A stretch of DNA of 64,000 bases from Arenimonas donghaensis DSM 18148 = HO3-R19 (GTDB taxonomy: Bacteria; Pseudomonadota; Gammaproteobacteria; Xanthomonadales; Xanthomonadaceae): positions 34,954 to 98,953 of the forward strand of contig NZ_AVCJ01000048.1 in the NCBI RefSeq assembly GCF_000743535.1, read 5' to 3'. The notes beneath the pieces were generated by a model. It saw only the letters and a list, made by a program, of their open reading frames with translations. It ran no database searches and was not told the DNA's origin. Both the position numbers and the translations under genes were made by a program. Positions 25,302 to 33,883 of this stretch are shown piece by piece. Positions within the stretch are counted from its first letter, which is position 1, and every line of letters starts with the position of its first letter.

Positions 25302-27287
25302 ATGCCCGACCCCCACCCCCACCCTTCCGACCCGGCCCTGGACGCGGCCGTGGACCGCCTGCTGGCCCACGCCGGCGGGCACCTGGTGCTGGCGGCGCCC
25401 CTGGGCCTGGGCAAGCCGCATCGCCTGTTGAACGCGATCACCCGGCGGGTGGCCGCGGAACCCGCGACGTCACTGCATCTGCTGACCGCCTTGTCGCTCA
25501 CCCCACCGTCGGCCGGCAAGGGCCTGCAGCGGCGCTTCCTGGCGCCCTTCATAACGCGGCACTTCGGCACCGACTTCCCGGTGCTCGACTACGCCATGGC
25601 CATGCGCCGGGACGCACTGCCCCCGAACATCCGGGTCGAGGAGTTCTACGTGCAATCCGGGGCCCTGCTTCACTCCGGCCAGGCCCAGCGCGACTACGTC
25701 AGCCTCAACTACACCCACGTCGCCCGCTCGGTCGCCGAACGCGGCGCCAATGCCCTGGTGCAGAAGGTGGCGCGCGAACCTGGCGGCCTTCGCCTGAGCC
25801 TGAGCTGCAATCCCGACCTCACCTTCGACCTGCTCGATGAAGTCGTTCGCCTGGGCAAACCGCGGCCCCTGCTGGTCGCGGAAGTGGATCCGGGGCTGCC
25901 CTGGCTCGACGGCCCCTGCACGGTCCCCGCCACCTTTTTCGACCTGGTGATCGAACACCCGGCGCCCGCGCCGCCGCTGTTCGCCCTGCCGCGCGAACCG
26001 GTGGCCGACGCCGACTACGCTATCGGCCTGTACGCCAGCGCCCTGGTCCGCGACGGCGGCACGCTGCAGATCGGCATCGGTTCGCTGGCGGATGCGCTGT
26101 GCCATGCGCTGGTGCTGCGACACACGCGCAACGCCGACTACCTGGCGGCGCTGGAAGCACTGTCGCCCGGACTCGCCCGTTCGCCGCTGGTCCGCGACGT
26201 GGGCGGCACCGCACCCTTCGCGCTGGGCCTGTACGGCGCCAGCGAAATGGTCAACGACGGTTTCCGCGCCCTGGCGCAGGCCGGCGTGCTCAAACGCCGC
26301 GTGCTCGACGACGTCGGCGCCATGGCCCGCATCAACCGCGGCCAGGCAACGGCGCACGACGTCGAGCGGCTCGCCCGTGACGGTCGCTGGCTCGACGGCG
26401 CCTTCTACCTGGGTTCGACGGCGCTTTACGACTGGCTGCGCCGGATGCCGCCTGAACAGGCCCGCGGCATCGGCATGACCCGCGTTTCCCATATCAACCA
26501 GCTCTACGGCGGCGACGAGGCGCTTGAACGCGAGCAGCGCCGCGACGCACGTTTCTTCAACACCTGCATGATGATGACGGCGCTGGGCGCCGCGGTCTCG
26601 GATGCGCTCGAGGATGGACGGGTCGTGTCCGGCGTCGGCGGCCAGTACAACTTCGTGGCGATGGCGCATGCGCTGCACGATGGCCGCTCGGCACTGATGC
26701 TGCGGGCCCGGCGCGGCCAGGGCCGCCGGGCCACCGCCAACGTGCGCTGGAACTACGGCCACGTCACCATCCCCCGCCACCTGCGCGACATCGCCATCAC
26801 CGAATACGGCATCGCCGACCTGCGCGGCCGCAGCGACCGGGACTGCATGGTGGCGATGGCGGCGCTTGCCCATGCCGACGACCAGGCCGCGCTGCTCGAC
26901 GCCGCCCGCGCCGCCGGCAAGCTCGAACGTGGCTTCACCGCGCCGGACGCCTGGCGCCAGAACACCACCGGCTCGCTGGCGGACCGGCTGGCACCGCTGC
27001 GCCGAAGCGGCGTGCTGCCCGACTACCCGATGGGCAGCGACTTCACGGCCGAAGAAGAACGCATCGTCGCCGCGCTGGGCTGGCTGCGCGCACGCACCGG
27101 CACCTTCGCCGGGCGCGTTGCCACCGTGATCGCGGCCCTCGCCGGTGAACAGGCCCGCGACGAAGCCGCGCTGGCACGCATGGGGCTACAGGCGCCCCGC
27201 GGCCCTGGCGAGCGGCTGGAAGCGAGGCTGTTGCGGCATGCGCTGGCCAGGACCCGGCTCCAGCCCGCCAGGCCTGGGCGCGACTAG
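25302..27287 (+). CDS. Acetyl-CoA hydrolase/transferase family protein
   Basis: A 661-aa CoA-transferase-type protein, longer than the roughly 430-500-aa 4-hydroxybutyrate or succinyl-CoA:acetate transferases. The N-terminal half carries the family-like NYTHVARSVAERGANALVQ and GGTLQIGIGSLADAL. The C-terminal domain has VVSGVGGQYNFVAMAH, NVRWNYGHVTIPRH and ITEYGIADLRGRSD, which are hallmarks of the acetyl-CoA hydrolase C-terminal domain. It might move CoA between acetate and another acyl group, or hydrolyse acetyl-CoA. The start at 25302 follows a possible GATACT -10. It diverges from the BlaI operon. Confidence 0.85.
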   Translation: MPDPHPHPSDPALDAAVDRLLAHAGGHLVLAAPLGLGKPHRLLNAITRRVAAEPATSLHLLTALSLTPPSAGKGLQRRFLAPFITRHFGTDFPVLDYAMAMRRDALPPNIRVEEFYVQSGALLHSGQAQRDYVSLNYTHVARSVAERGANALVQKVAREPGGLRLSLSCNPDLTFDLLDEVVRLGKPRPLLVAEVDPGLPWLDGPCTVPATFFDLVIEHPAPAPPLFALPREPVADADYAIGLYASALVRDGGTLQIGIGSLADALCHALVLRHTRNADYLAALEALSPGLARSPLVRDVGGTAPFALGLYGASEMVNDGFRALAQAGVLKRRVLDDVGAMARINRGQATAHDVERLARDGRWLDGAFYLGSTALYDWLRRMPPEQARGIGMTRVSHINQLYGGDEALEREQRRDARFFNTCMMMTALGAAVSDALEDGRVVSGVGGQYNFVAMAHALHDGRSALMLRARRGQGRRATANVRWNYGHVTIPRHLRDIAITEYGIADLRGRSDRDCMVAMAALAHADDQAALLDAARAAGKLERGFTAPDAWRQNTTGSLADRLAPLRRSGVLPDYPMGSDFTAEEERIVAALGWLRARTGTFAGRVATVIAALAGEQARDEAALARMGLQAPRGPGERLEARLLRHALARTRLQPARPGRD

Positions 27288-27316
27288 ACTGTTTCGACAT
27301 CCACGGGAACACCGCC

Positions 27317-28183
27317 ATGCGCCACGCCACCGTCAAGCCGCACTATCACGAGGACTCCGGCACCTGGAGCTACCTGGTCTCGGACCCGGGCAGCGGAAAG
27401 GCGGCGCTGGTCGATCCGGTACTGGACTTCGACCCCAAGGCCGGACGCACGTCCACGGCCAGCGCCGAACAGCTGCTGGCCTCGGTGGAAGAAGCCGGCG
27501 TGCAGGTGGACTGGATCCTGGAAACGCATGCGCACGCCGACCACATCAGCGCCGGGCACTGGCTCAAGTCGCGATTGCCAGGGGCCAGGCTGGCCATCGG
27601 CCAGGGCATCCGCACCGTGCAAAAAACCTTCCGGCCCATCTTCAACCTGGGCGAACACTTCCCGGTGGACGGCTCGCAGTTCGACCACCTGTTCGGCGAC
27701 GACGAGGTATTTTCGATCGGCCAGGTGGGTGCGCGCGTGATCCCGGTGCCGGGCCACACCAATGACTCGGTGGCCTACCTGATCGGCGACGCCCTGTTCA
27801 CCGGCGACTCCCTGTTCATGCCCGATGGCGGCACCGCCCGCTGCGATTTCCCGGGCGGCGACGCCGCAACGCTGTACCACTCGATCCAGCGGCTGTTTTC
27901 CCTGCCCGACGACACCCGCGTCTTCGTCTGCCACGACTACGGTCCCGGCGGGCGCGAACCGCGCTGCGAAACCACCATTGGCGAACAGAAGCGCGCCAAC
28001 GTCCACGTACGGATTGGCACCGACCAGGACCAGTTCGTGCGCATGCGCACCGACCGCGACGCCAGCCTGTCGATGCCGCGGCTCATCCTGCCCTCGGTGC
28101 AGCTCAACATCCGCGCCGGCGAACTGCCCGAGCCCGAAGAAAACGGCGTGCGCTACCTCAAGCTGCCGCTCGACCTGCTGTAG
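27317..28183 (+). CDS. blh: Persulfide dioxygenase-like MBL-fold protein (Blh/ETHE1 type)
   Basis: A 288-aa metallo-beta-lactamase-fold protein. The metal motif is ETHAHADHISAGHWLK (HxHxDH), with later ligands in VPGHTNDSVAYLIGD, and the Blh/ETHE1-typical GDSLFMPDGGTARCDFPGGD. These enzymes oxidise glutathione persulfide to sulfite. In Xylella and Agrobacterium, Blh is controlled by the persulfide sensor BigR, and a BigR-like regulator lies 7 kb away here at the other end of an SQR gene run. It is 29 bases downstream of the CoA-transferase gene, converges with trxC, and may have its own TAGACT promoter box near 27285. Confidence 0.85.
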   Translation: MRHATVKPHYHEDSGTWSYLVSDPGSGKAALVDPVLDFDPKAGRTSTASAEQLLASVEEAGVQVDWILETHAHADHISAGHWLKSRLPGARLAIGQGIRTVQKTFRPIFNLGEHFPVDGSQFDHLFGDDEVFSIGQVGARVIPVPGHTNDSVAYLIGDALFTGDSLFMPDGGTARCDFPGGDAATLYHSIQRLFSLPDDTRVFVCHDYGPGGREPRCETTIGEQKRANVHVRIGTDQDQFVRMRTDRDASLSMPRLILPSVQLNIRAGELPEPEENGVRYLKLPLDLL

Positions 28184-28222
28184 CGGCGCCTGGCCGACGG
28201 CACCTGTGCCCTTGGCCGCCCC

Positions 28223-28663
28223 TCAGGCCGCCAGGTGCTGGCGGGTCCAGCGCACGATGTTGTTGGCATCCATGGCGCCGGACTGGCGGGCCAGTTCGCG
28301 GCCATGCCGGAACAGGATCAGCGTCGGGATGCTGCGGATGCCGTGGCGCTGGGCCAGGGTCGGTGCCACCTGGGTGTCGACCTTGGCCAGGCGCACCTGC
28401 GGTTCAAGCTGGCCGGCGGCGCGTTCGAACTGCGGCGCCATCATCTGGCAGGGACCGCACCAGGGTGCCCAGAAATCCACCAGCAGCGGCAGTTCGCTGC
28501 GTTCGGCGTGGTTGGCGAATTCGTCCACGCCCAGCACCAGCGGATGGCCCGTGAACAGCGGCTCGTGGCAGTGGCCGCAGCCGGGGCCTTCGCCCAGGCG
28601 GGAGACCGGCACGCGGTTCATGCCATTGCAGTGCGGACAGGCCAGGGTGACGGGACGGCTCAT
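28223..28663 (-). CDS. trxC: Thioredoxin 2 (TrxC-like, zinc-ribbon type)
   Basis: A 146-aa thioredoxin with an N-terminal zinc ribbon (Cys9, Cys12, Cys29, Cys32 in CPHC and CGHC) and a thioredoxin fold with the active site WCGPC at residues 68-72. The cis-proline loop is IRSIPTLILF. This matches E. coli thioredoxin 2, an oxidative-stress reductant. Its start overlaps the stop of the DUF3365 gene by four bases. Being last in the SQR-RND run, it may reduce persulfidated proteins or polysulfide, which is an inference from context. Confidence 0.92.
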   Translation of the reverse strand: MSRPVTLACPHCNGMNRVPVSRLGEGPGCGHCHEPLFTGHPLVLGVDEFANHAERSELPLLVDFWAPWCGPCQMMAPQFERAAGQLEPQVRLAKVDTQVAPTLAQRHGIRSIPTLILFRHGRELARQSGAMDANNIVRWTRQHLAA

Positions 28664-29340
28664 GGCCGTGCTTCCGTGGTGGAAGGCACCTCCACCCAGA
28701 CCAGGCCGCGCAGGTCACCTTCGAGGAAACCGGTGGCCCGGTCTTCCGGATACAGGGCCGCCAGGCGTTCGGCGATAGGGGGAGCGATGTTGTCGCCATG
28801 GCACATCAGGCAGGCGGCCTCGACGCGGATGCCGCGGGCCATGCGCAGTTCGACACCCGCCGGCACATCGTCGCGGATCACCGCCATCTGCGATTCGGGC
28901 GCACCACCGGTGTTCACCGCCCGCTGGAAGGAATCGAGAAGTTCGCCCTGCCAGCCGCCGTGGGCGTTTCCCGGGTTGCGGTTGCGGCCGGCGACGGCCA
29001 CGCGGCCCAGGCGCACGCCGTGCGTGGCCATCACTTCGTCGGCGATGCGCGGGGCCTGGTCATGGCAGAAGCTGACAGCACCGGCGGCGCCGTCCTGGCT
29101 CATCGCCGCGCGCAGTTCATTGCGCAGGCGGTCGCCAAATTCCCTCATGGCCGCCTGGCCGCGGGCCTGGGCGTCGGGTGTCGCTTCTTCGGCGGGTGCG
29201 GGTGCGGGCGTCGGCTCCGGCACTGCAGCCGTTTCGGCCGAAGGTGTCGTCGCGGTCACGGCCTCCGGCGCCAGCTCGCTGCCACAGCCGGCAAGCATCG
29301 CCAGCACCAGCACCGGCGAGTATCGCGTCATGGAATTCAT
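28660..29340 (-). CDS. DUF3365 (Tll0287-like) haem-binding lipoprotein
   Basis: A 226-aa protein with a lipobox (LAMLAGC, Cys19) and a Pro/Ala/Glu-rich linker (residues about 22-55). A Tll0287-like domain follows, with FCHDQAPRIADEVMATHGVRLGR-type features, and a covalent haem c motif in ACLMCHGD. It should be anchored to a membrane in the periplasm and carry one haem. Such proteins are proposed redox sensors or electron carriers. The gene overlaps the upstream RND permease and downstream trxC by four bases each. The role in this operon is unknown. Confidence 0.8.
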   Translation of the reverse strand: MNSMTRYSPVLVLAMLAGCGSELAPEAVTATTPSAETAAVPEPTPAPAPAEEATPDAQARGQAAMREFGDRLRNELRAAMSQDGAAGAVSFCHDQAPRIADEVMATHGVRLGRVAVAGRNRNPGNAHGGWQGELLDSFQRAVNTGGAPESQMAVIRDDVPAGVELRMARGIRVEAACLMCHGDNIAPPIAERLAALYPEDRATGFLEGDLRGLVWVEVPSTTEARP

Positions 29341-32300
29341 GCACCTGTCTCCAGTTTGCGGGCACGTGCGCTCAGCAGCACGTAATACAGCAGCGGGATC
29401 ACCACCAGCGTCAGCACGGTCGAAACCAGGATGCCGAAGATCAGCGCAATGGCCAGGCCGTTGAAGATCGGGTCATCGAGGATGAAGAAGGCCCCGGCCA
29501 TGGCTGCCAGTCCGGTGAGCACGATGGGCGGCGCACGCACGGCACAGGCCTCGACCACGGCGTCGGCCAGGGCGTGGCCTTCGGCGATGGACTGGTTGAT
29601 GAAGTCCACCAGCAGGATCGAGTTGCGCACGATGATGCCCGCCAGCGCGATCATGCCGATCATGCTGGTGGCGGTGAACTGCGCGCCCAGAAGCGCGTGC
29701 CCGGGCATCACCCCGATCACGGTGAGCGGGATCGGCGCCATGATCACCAGCGGCACCAGGTAGTCGCGGAACTGTGCCACCACCAGCAGGTAGATGAGCA
29801 GCAGGCCGACCGAATAGGCCAGTCCCATGTCGCGGAAGGTTTCATAGGTGATCTGCCACTCGCCGTCCCACTTGATCGAAAAGCCCCGTGTGTCGGTCGG
29901 CGCGGCGAGGAAATGCTGTTCGACCGACGTTGCCGCCAGCGGCGTGTCGGCGACCTGGCCGACCAGGTCGAACATGCCGTAAAGCGGGCTGTCGATGGCA
30001 CTGGCTTCGTCGCCGGTGACGTACACGACCGGCAGCAGGTCCTTGCGATGGATCACCGGCTCCCAGGGCAGGCGTTGCACCGTCACCAGTTCCGATAGCG
30101 GCACCAGGCGGTCGTCGCCGGCACGCACGCGGAGGGTCAGCAGCTGTTCCAGGCTGGCCTGGTCACCCGCAGGAAGGCGCAGGCGCACCGGCACCGGATA
30201 CTTCGACGCGCCGTCGCGCAGGTAGGTGGCGTCATTCCCGGAAACACCGAGCTGCAGGGCCTGTGCGATCGCCGCCTGGCTGACGCCCAGCCGCGCCGCG
30301 CGGTCGCGGTCGACCAGAACCAGTTCCCGTTCGGCGTCTGCCTCGACGGTGCTGTCGACGTCCACGATGCCGTCGGTGGCCGCGAAGCGGGCCTGCAGGT
30401 CGCGGGCGATATCGCGGGCACGGTTGGCGTCGGGGCCATAGACCTCGGCCACCAGCGGCGCCATCACCGGCGGCCCCGGCGGCACTTCCACGACCTTCAC
30501 CGAAGCGCCGTAACGACGGCCGATGCCGGCCAGCGCGGGCCGCACCGCCAGGGCGATCTCGTGGCTCTGGCGGTCGCGTTCGTGCTTGCCGACCAGGTTC
30601 ACCTGCAGGTCGCCGACGTTGGCGCCTTCGCGCAGGTAGTACTGGCGCACCAGGCCGTTGAAGTTCACCGGCGCCGACGTGCCGGCGTAACCCTGGATGT
30701 CCAGCACCTCAGGCACGTCGTTGAGCACCTGCGCCATGTCCAGCAACAAGGCATTGGTGCGCTCGAGCGGCGTGCCTTCGGGCAGGTCCACGACCACCTG
30801 GAATTCCGACTTGTTGTCGAAGGGGAGCATTTTCAGGACCACCAGCTGCACCACCGCCAGGCCCGCGGCGACCAGCACGGCCATGCCGATTCCCGCGAAC
30901 AGCATGCGCCTGCGGCCCTTGCCGCGACCGGCGTCCAGGAAGGGGCGCATGACCCGCTCGAACAGGCCGCGCACACGGCGCGAGATCGGTGTTTCGTGTC
31001 CGCCGCCTTCGCCGTCGTGCACATGGCGCGAGAGCAGCTTGAGCGACAGCCAGGGCGTTACGGTCAGCGCAATGGCCAGCGACAGCAGCATGCCTACCGA
31101 GGCGTTGATCGGGATCGGTCGCATGTACGGGCCCATCAGGCCCGACACGAAGGCCATCGGCAGCAGCGCGGCGATGACCGTGAACGTGGCCAGGATGGTC
31201 GGGCTGCCGACTTCGTCCACCGCCGGCGGGATGGCTTCGAGCAGGCCCTTGCCGCCCAGGCGCATGTGCCGGTGGATGTTCTCGACGATGACGATGGCGT
31301 CGTCCACGAGGATACCGATCGAGAAAATGAGCGCGAACAGCGACACCCGGTTGATGGTGAAGCCCATCGCCCAGGACGCGAACAGCGTCAGGGCCAGGGT
31401 CAGGACGACGGCGCTTCCGACCACGATGGCCTCGCGCCAGCCCAGGGTGAACAGCACCAGCAACACCACCGACAGGGTGGCGAAAGCCAGCTTCTGGATC
31501 AGCTTCATCGCCTTGTCGTTGGCCGTGTATCCGTAGTCACGGGTAACGGTGGCGTGCACGCCCTGCGGAATCACCGACGCTTCGAGGTCCTTGAGCCGGC
31601 TGGCTATCGCGGTGGTAATGTCGGCGGCGTTGGCGCCAGGCTTCTTGGCCACCGCGATGGTGACGGCCGGCGCGACGCCGCCGCCGGGACGCAGCCGGCT
31701 TTCCGGGGCGGTGTACCAGGCGTACTGGCTGGGCAGGTCGGCGCCGCGATGGATGGCGGCGACGTCGGAGAGGTAAAGCGGCCGGCCGTCACGCAGGCCG
31801 ATCACCAGTTCGGCGACCTGCTGTGCGTCGGCCAGGTAGCGGCCGGCGGTCATGGGCAACACGCCGGCGGCGGTGACCCGCTCGCCGGCCTGGAGGACCA
31901 CGTTGGCGGCCGACAGCGCGCCGGCCAGGTCGTCGGCGGTCATGCCATACGACGCCAGCCGGGTTGCGTCGAGTTCGACCACGACCATGCGCTGGGGTGC
32001 GCCGATGGTGTAGACGTCGCGGGTGCCGGGTACGCGCTTGATTTCCGATTCCAGCGTGTGCGCCACTTCGGCCAGCTCGACGCCGCCGCGGGCAGGGTCG
32101 TCGGTCCAGAGCGTCACCGCCATCACGGGCACGTCGTCGATGCCCATCGGACGGACCAGCGGCTGGCCAACGCCCAGGCCGGGCGGCGCCCAGTCGGCGT
32201 TGGAGTAGACCTGGTTGTACAGGCGCACCAGCGCGTCCTGGCGCGGCACGCCGACCGCGAATTCGACGGTGATCAGGGACGAACCGGCGCGACTGGTCGA

Positions 32301-32567
32301 ATAGACGTGTTTGACGCCGTCGATCTCGGCCAGCACCTGTTCCAGCGGCACGCTGACCAGGTTTTCGACATCGGCGGCCGGCGCACCCGGGAAGGGCACG
32401 ATGACGTTGGCCATGGTGACGTCGATCTGCGGCTCTTCTTCGCGCGGTGTGATCATGGTGGCGAACAGGCCCAGCAACAGGCCCGCCACCGCCAGCACGG
32501 GCGTCAGCGGATTGGCCTGGAAGGCGCGGGCCAGGCGTCCGGACAGGCCGAAACGCGGCTCAGTCAT
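29337..32567 (-). CDS. RND-family efflux permease in the sulfide module
   Basis: A 1076-aa RND transporter with the usual two-fold layout of six helices and large periplasmic loops. It belongs to the branch opening LSGRLARAFQANPLTPVLAV with TPREEEPQIDV after the first helix. The proton-relay aspartate pair is present in GILVDDAIVIVENIHRH. The lysine equivalent to AcrB Lys940 is an arginine (GIIVRNSILLVDFINQ). It overlaps its adaptor gene by eight bases and the DUF3365 gene by four. The substrate is unknown; a sulfur compound is an attractive guess from context only. Confidence 0.9.
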   Translation of the reverse strand: MTEPRFGLSGRLARAFQANPLTPVLAVAGLLLGLFATMITPREEEPQIDVTMANVIVPFPGAPAADVENLVSVPLEQVLAEIDGVKHVYSTSRAGSSLITVEFAVGVPRQDALVRLYNQVYSNADWAPPGLGVGQPLVRPMGIDDVPVMAVTLWTDDPARGGVELAEVAHTLESEIKRVPGTRDVYTIGAPQRMVVVELDATRLASYGMTADDLAGALSAANVVLQAGERVTAAGVLPMTAGRYLADAQQVAELVIGLRDGRPLYLSDVAAIHRGADLPSQYAWYTAPESRLRPGGGVAPAVTIAVAKKPGANAADITTAIASRLKDLEASVIPQGVHATVTRDYGYTANDKAMKLIQKLAFATLSVVLLVLFTLGWREAIVVGSAVVLTLALTLFASWAMGFTINRVSLFALIFSIGILVDDAIVIVENIHRHMRLGGKGLLEAIPPAVDEVGSPTILATFTVIAALLPMAFVSGLMGPYMRPIPINASVGMLLSLAIALTVTPWLSLKLLSRHVHDGEGGGHETPISRRVRGLFERVMRPFLDAGRGKGRRRMLFAGIGMAVLVAAGLAVVQLVVLKMLPFDNKSEFQVVVDLPEGTPLERTNALLLDMAQVLNDVPEVLDIQGYAGTSAPVNFNGLVRQYYLREGANVGDLQVNLVGKHERDRQSHEIALAVRPALAGIGRRYGASVKVVEVPPGPPVMAPLVAEVYGPDANRARDIARDLQARFAATDGIVDVDSTVEADAERELVLVDRDRAARLGVSQAAIAQALQLGVSGNDATYLRDGASKYPVPVRLRLPAGDQASLEQLLTLRVRAGDDRLVPLSELVTVQRLPWEPVIHRKDLLPVVYVTGDEASAIDSPLYGMFDLVGQVADTPLAATSVEQHFLAAPTDTRGFSIKWDGEWQITYETFRDMGLAYSVGLLLIYLLVVAQFRDYLVPLVIMAPIPLTVIGVMPGHALLGAQFTATSMIGMIALAGIIVRNSILLVDFINQSIAEGHALADAVVEACAVRAPPIVLTGLAAMAGAFFILDDPIFNGLAIALIFGILVSTVLTLVVIPLLYYVLLSARARKLETGA

Positions 32568-33636
32568 CGCCGGCCTCCCGGCCCGCGTTCGCCAGGTGCG
32601 CCAATGCCTCCAGGGGATCGGCGGCGATGCGCTCGCCCTCCGCCAGGCCGGCCAGCACTTCGACTTCGTCATCGCGGCGGTGGCCCAGGCGGACCTGGCG
32701 CAGCACCACGCGGTTGTCGGCGCCCACCACGTAAACCGCGGTGACTTCGCTTCGCGTCACCAGCGCCGACGCGGGCACCCACAGGTGGCGCGCTTCGCCG
32801 GTCTTGAAGGCGACCTTGACGGTCATGCCCGGCTGCAGTCCGGTCTCGGCCTCGGGAAGTTCCACCCGCACCTTGAAGCTGTGCGTGCCCGGATCGGCGT
32901 ACGGGAATACGATCAGCTGGTCGGCTTCCAGTCGCTCACCGCCTGGCAGCACGACGGTGGCCGTTCCGTGCTCGCGCAGGGCGGCGACGTCGCTTTGCGG
33001 CACCTCGACGTTGACGCGAAGCTGCTGCAGGGACAGGCCGGACACCAGCGCCTGGCCCGGCTGGACCGATTCACCGACCTCGACGTGGCGCTCGGTCAGG
33101 ATGCCCGAATACGGCGCACGGATGACGGTGTAGTCAACCTGTTCGCCGGCCTCGCTGACGCCGGCACGTGCCGATTCGAGCGCCGCGCGGGCGGCGTCCC
33201 GGCGGGCACGGGCCTGGTCAAGCGTGGCCCGTGCCAGAAGCTGTCGGGACACCAGCTCCTGGGTTCGGCGGAAGGCCGCCTCGGCTTCGGTGTAGTCCGC
33301 CTGCGCGGCGCTCAGCGAGGCCGAGGCGCGACGCTGCGCGGACACCTGCTCGACGTCGGTGAAACGCACCACGACCTGCCCTGCCTCGACGTAGTCGTTC
33401 ACGTCAAAGGGAAGCTCCAGCACCCGGCCACGCGTCTGTGCCGACAGCGTCGCCTGGTTGACGGCCTCCACCACGCCGTCCCAGCTGCGTTCGCGTGCCG
33501 AAGTGCGCGCAGCCACGGTCAGGGTTTCAAAGTCCACCGGGGGTGCCGGAGCTGGCTCGTCCGGCTCGCTGGCACAGGCCACCAGGAAGACGGCGGCAAG
33601 TACGGCGGTGGCAGCCAGGGCACGGGTCGTGGTCAT
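32560..33636 (-). CDS. RND periplasmic adaptor lipoprotein of the sulfide module
   Basis: A 358-aa membrane-fusion protein with a lipoprotein signal (TAVLAAVFLVAC, Cys near residue 21). Split lipoyl motifs (ATLSAQTRGRVLELPFDVND and later APYSGILTERHVEVGESV) flank a short alpha-hairpin rich in Ala, Arg and Glu, followed by beta-barrel and membrane-proximal domains. It pairs with the overlapping permease. It lies eight bases downstream of the DUF2892 gene in the same unidirectional run. No outer-membrane channel gene accompanies it. Confidence 0.88.
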   Translation of the reverse strand: MTTTRALAATAVLAAVFLVACASEPDEPAPAPPVDFETLTVAARTSARERSWDGVVEAVNQATLSAQTRGRVLELPFDVNDYVEAGQVVVRFTDVEQVSAQRRASASLSAAQADYTEAEAAFRRTQELVSRQLLARATLDQARARRDAARAALESARAGVSEAGEQVDYTVIRAPYSGILTERHVEVGESVQPGQALVSGLSLQQLRVNVEVPQSDVAALREHGTATVVLPGGERLEADQLIVFPYADPGTHSFKVRVELPEAETGLQPGMTVKVAFKTGEARHLWVPASALVTRSEVTAVYVVGADNRVVLRQVRLGHRRDDEVEVLAGLAEGERIAADPLEALAHLANAGREAGDD

Positions 33637-33644
33637 CGTCTACC

Positions 33645-33848
33645 TCACTTGAAGGCGCAGCCGGAGCTGAAACCAAGCTTGCGGAAGATCATGGCCGCGG
33701 GGCAGAAGCCGGTGAAGGCCGATTGCAGCATGTTCAGGCCAATGAAGGCCGTGAACAACAGCCACCACGGCGAGACGAAATACACAAGCAGGGCGCTGGC
33801 AAGGATCATCACGCCAGCGAAGGCCATTACGGCACGATCGAGGTTCAC
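33645..33848 (-). CDS. DUF2892 (YgaP-like) small inner-membrane protein
   Basis: A predicted 67-aa protein starting at GTG: NLDRAVMAFAGVMILAS, two membrane helices (residues about 7-24 and 27-46), then FTGFCPAAMIFRKLGF. The GFCPA segment is the DUF2892 hallmark, also found as the membrane part of the rhodanese YgaP. Such proteins often sit beside SQR, rhodanese and persulfide genes. It lies 35 bases after the SQR stop and eight before the adaptor. A C-terminal cysteine (SSGCAFK) is also present. Confidence 0.85.
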   Translation of the reverse strand: MNLDRAVMAFAGVMILASALLVYFVSPWWLLFTAFIGLNMLQSAFTGFCPAAMIFRKLGFSSGCAFK

Positions 33849-33883
33849 GGGGTTCTCCAGGGTTCGGGGTGGGCTTGGCGTGC

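Noticed and set aside
32568..32672. N-terminal extension of the sulfide-module RND permease
   Set aside because: It lies within the adaptor gene in another frame, and RND permeases begin near the amphipathic LSGRLARAF segment.
30561..32744. 727-codon plus-strand open frame opposite the RND permease
   Set aside because: Shadow frame of high-GC coding DNA with no recognisable motif.
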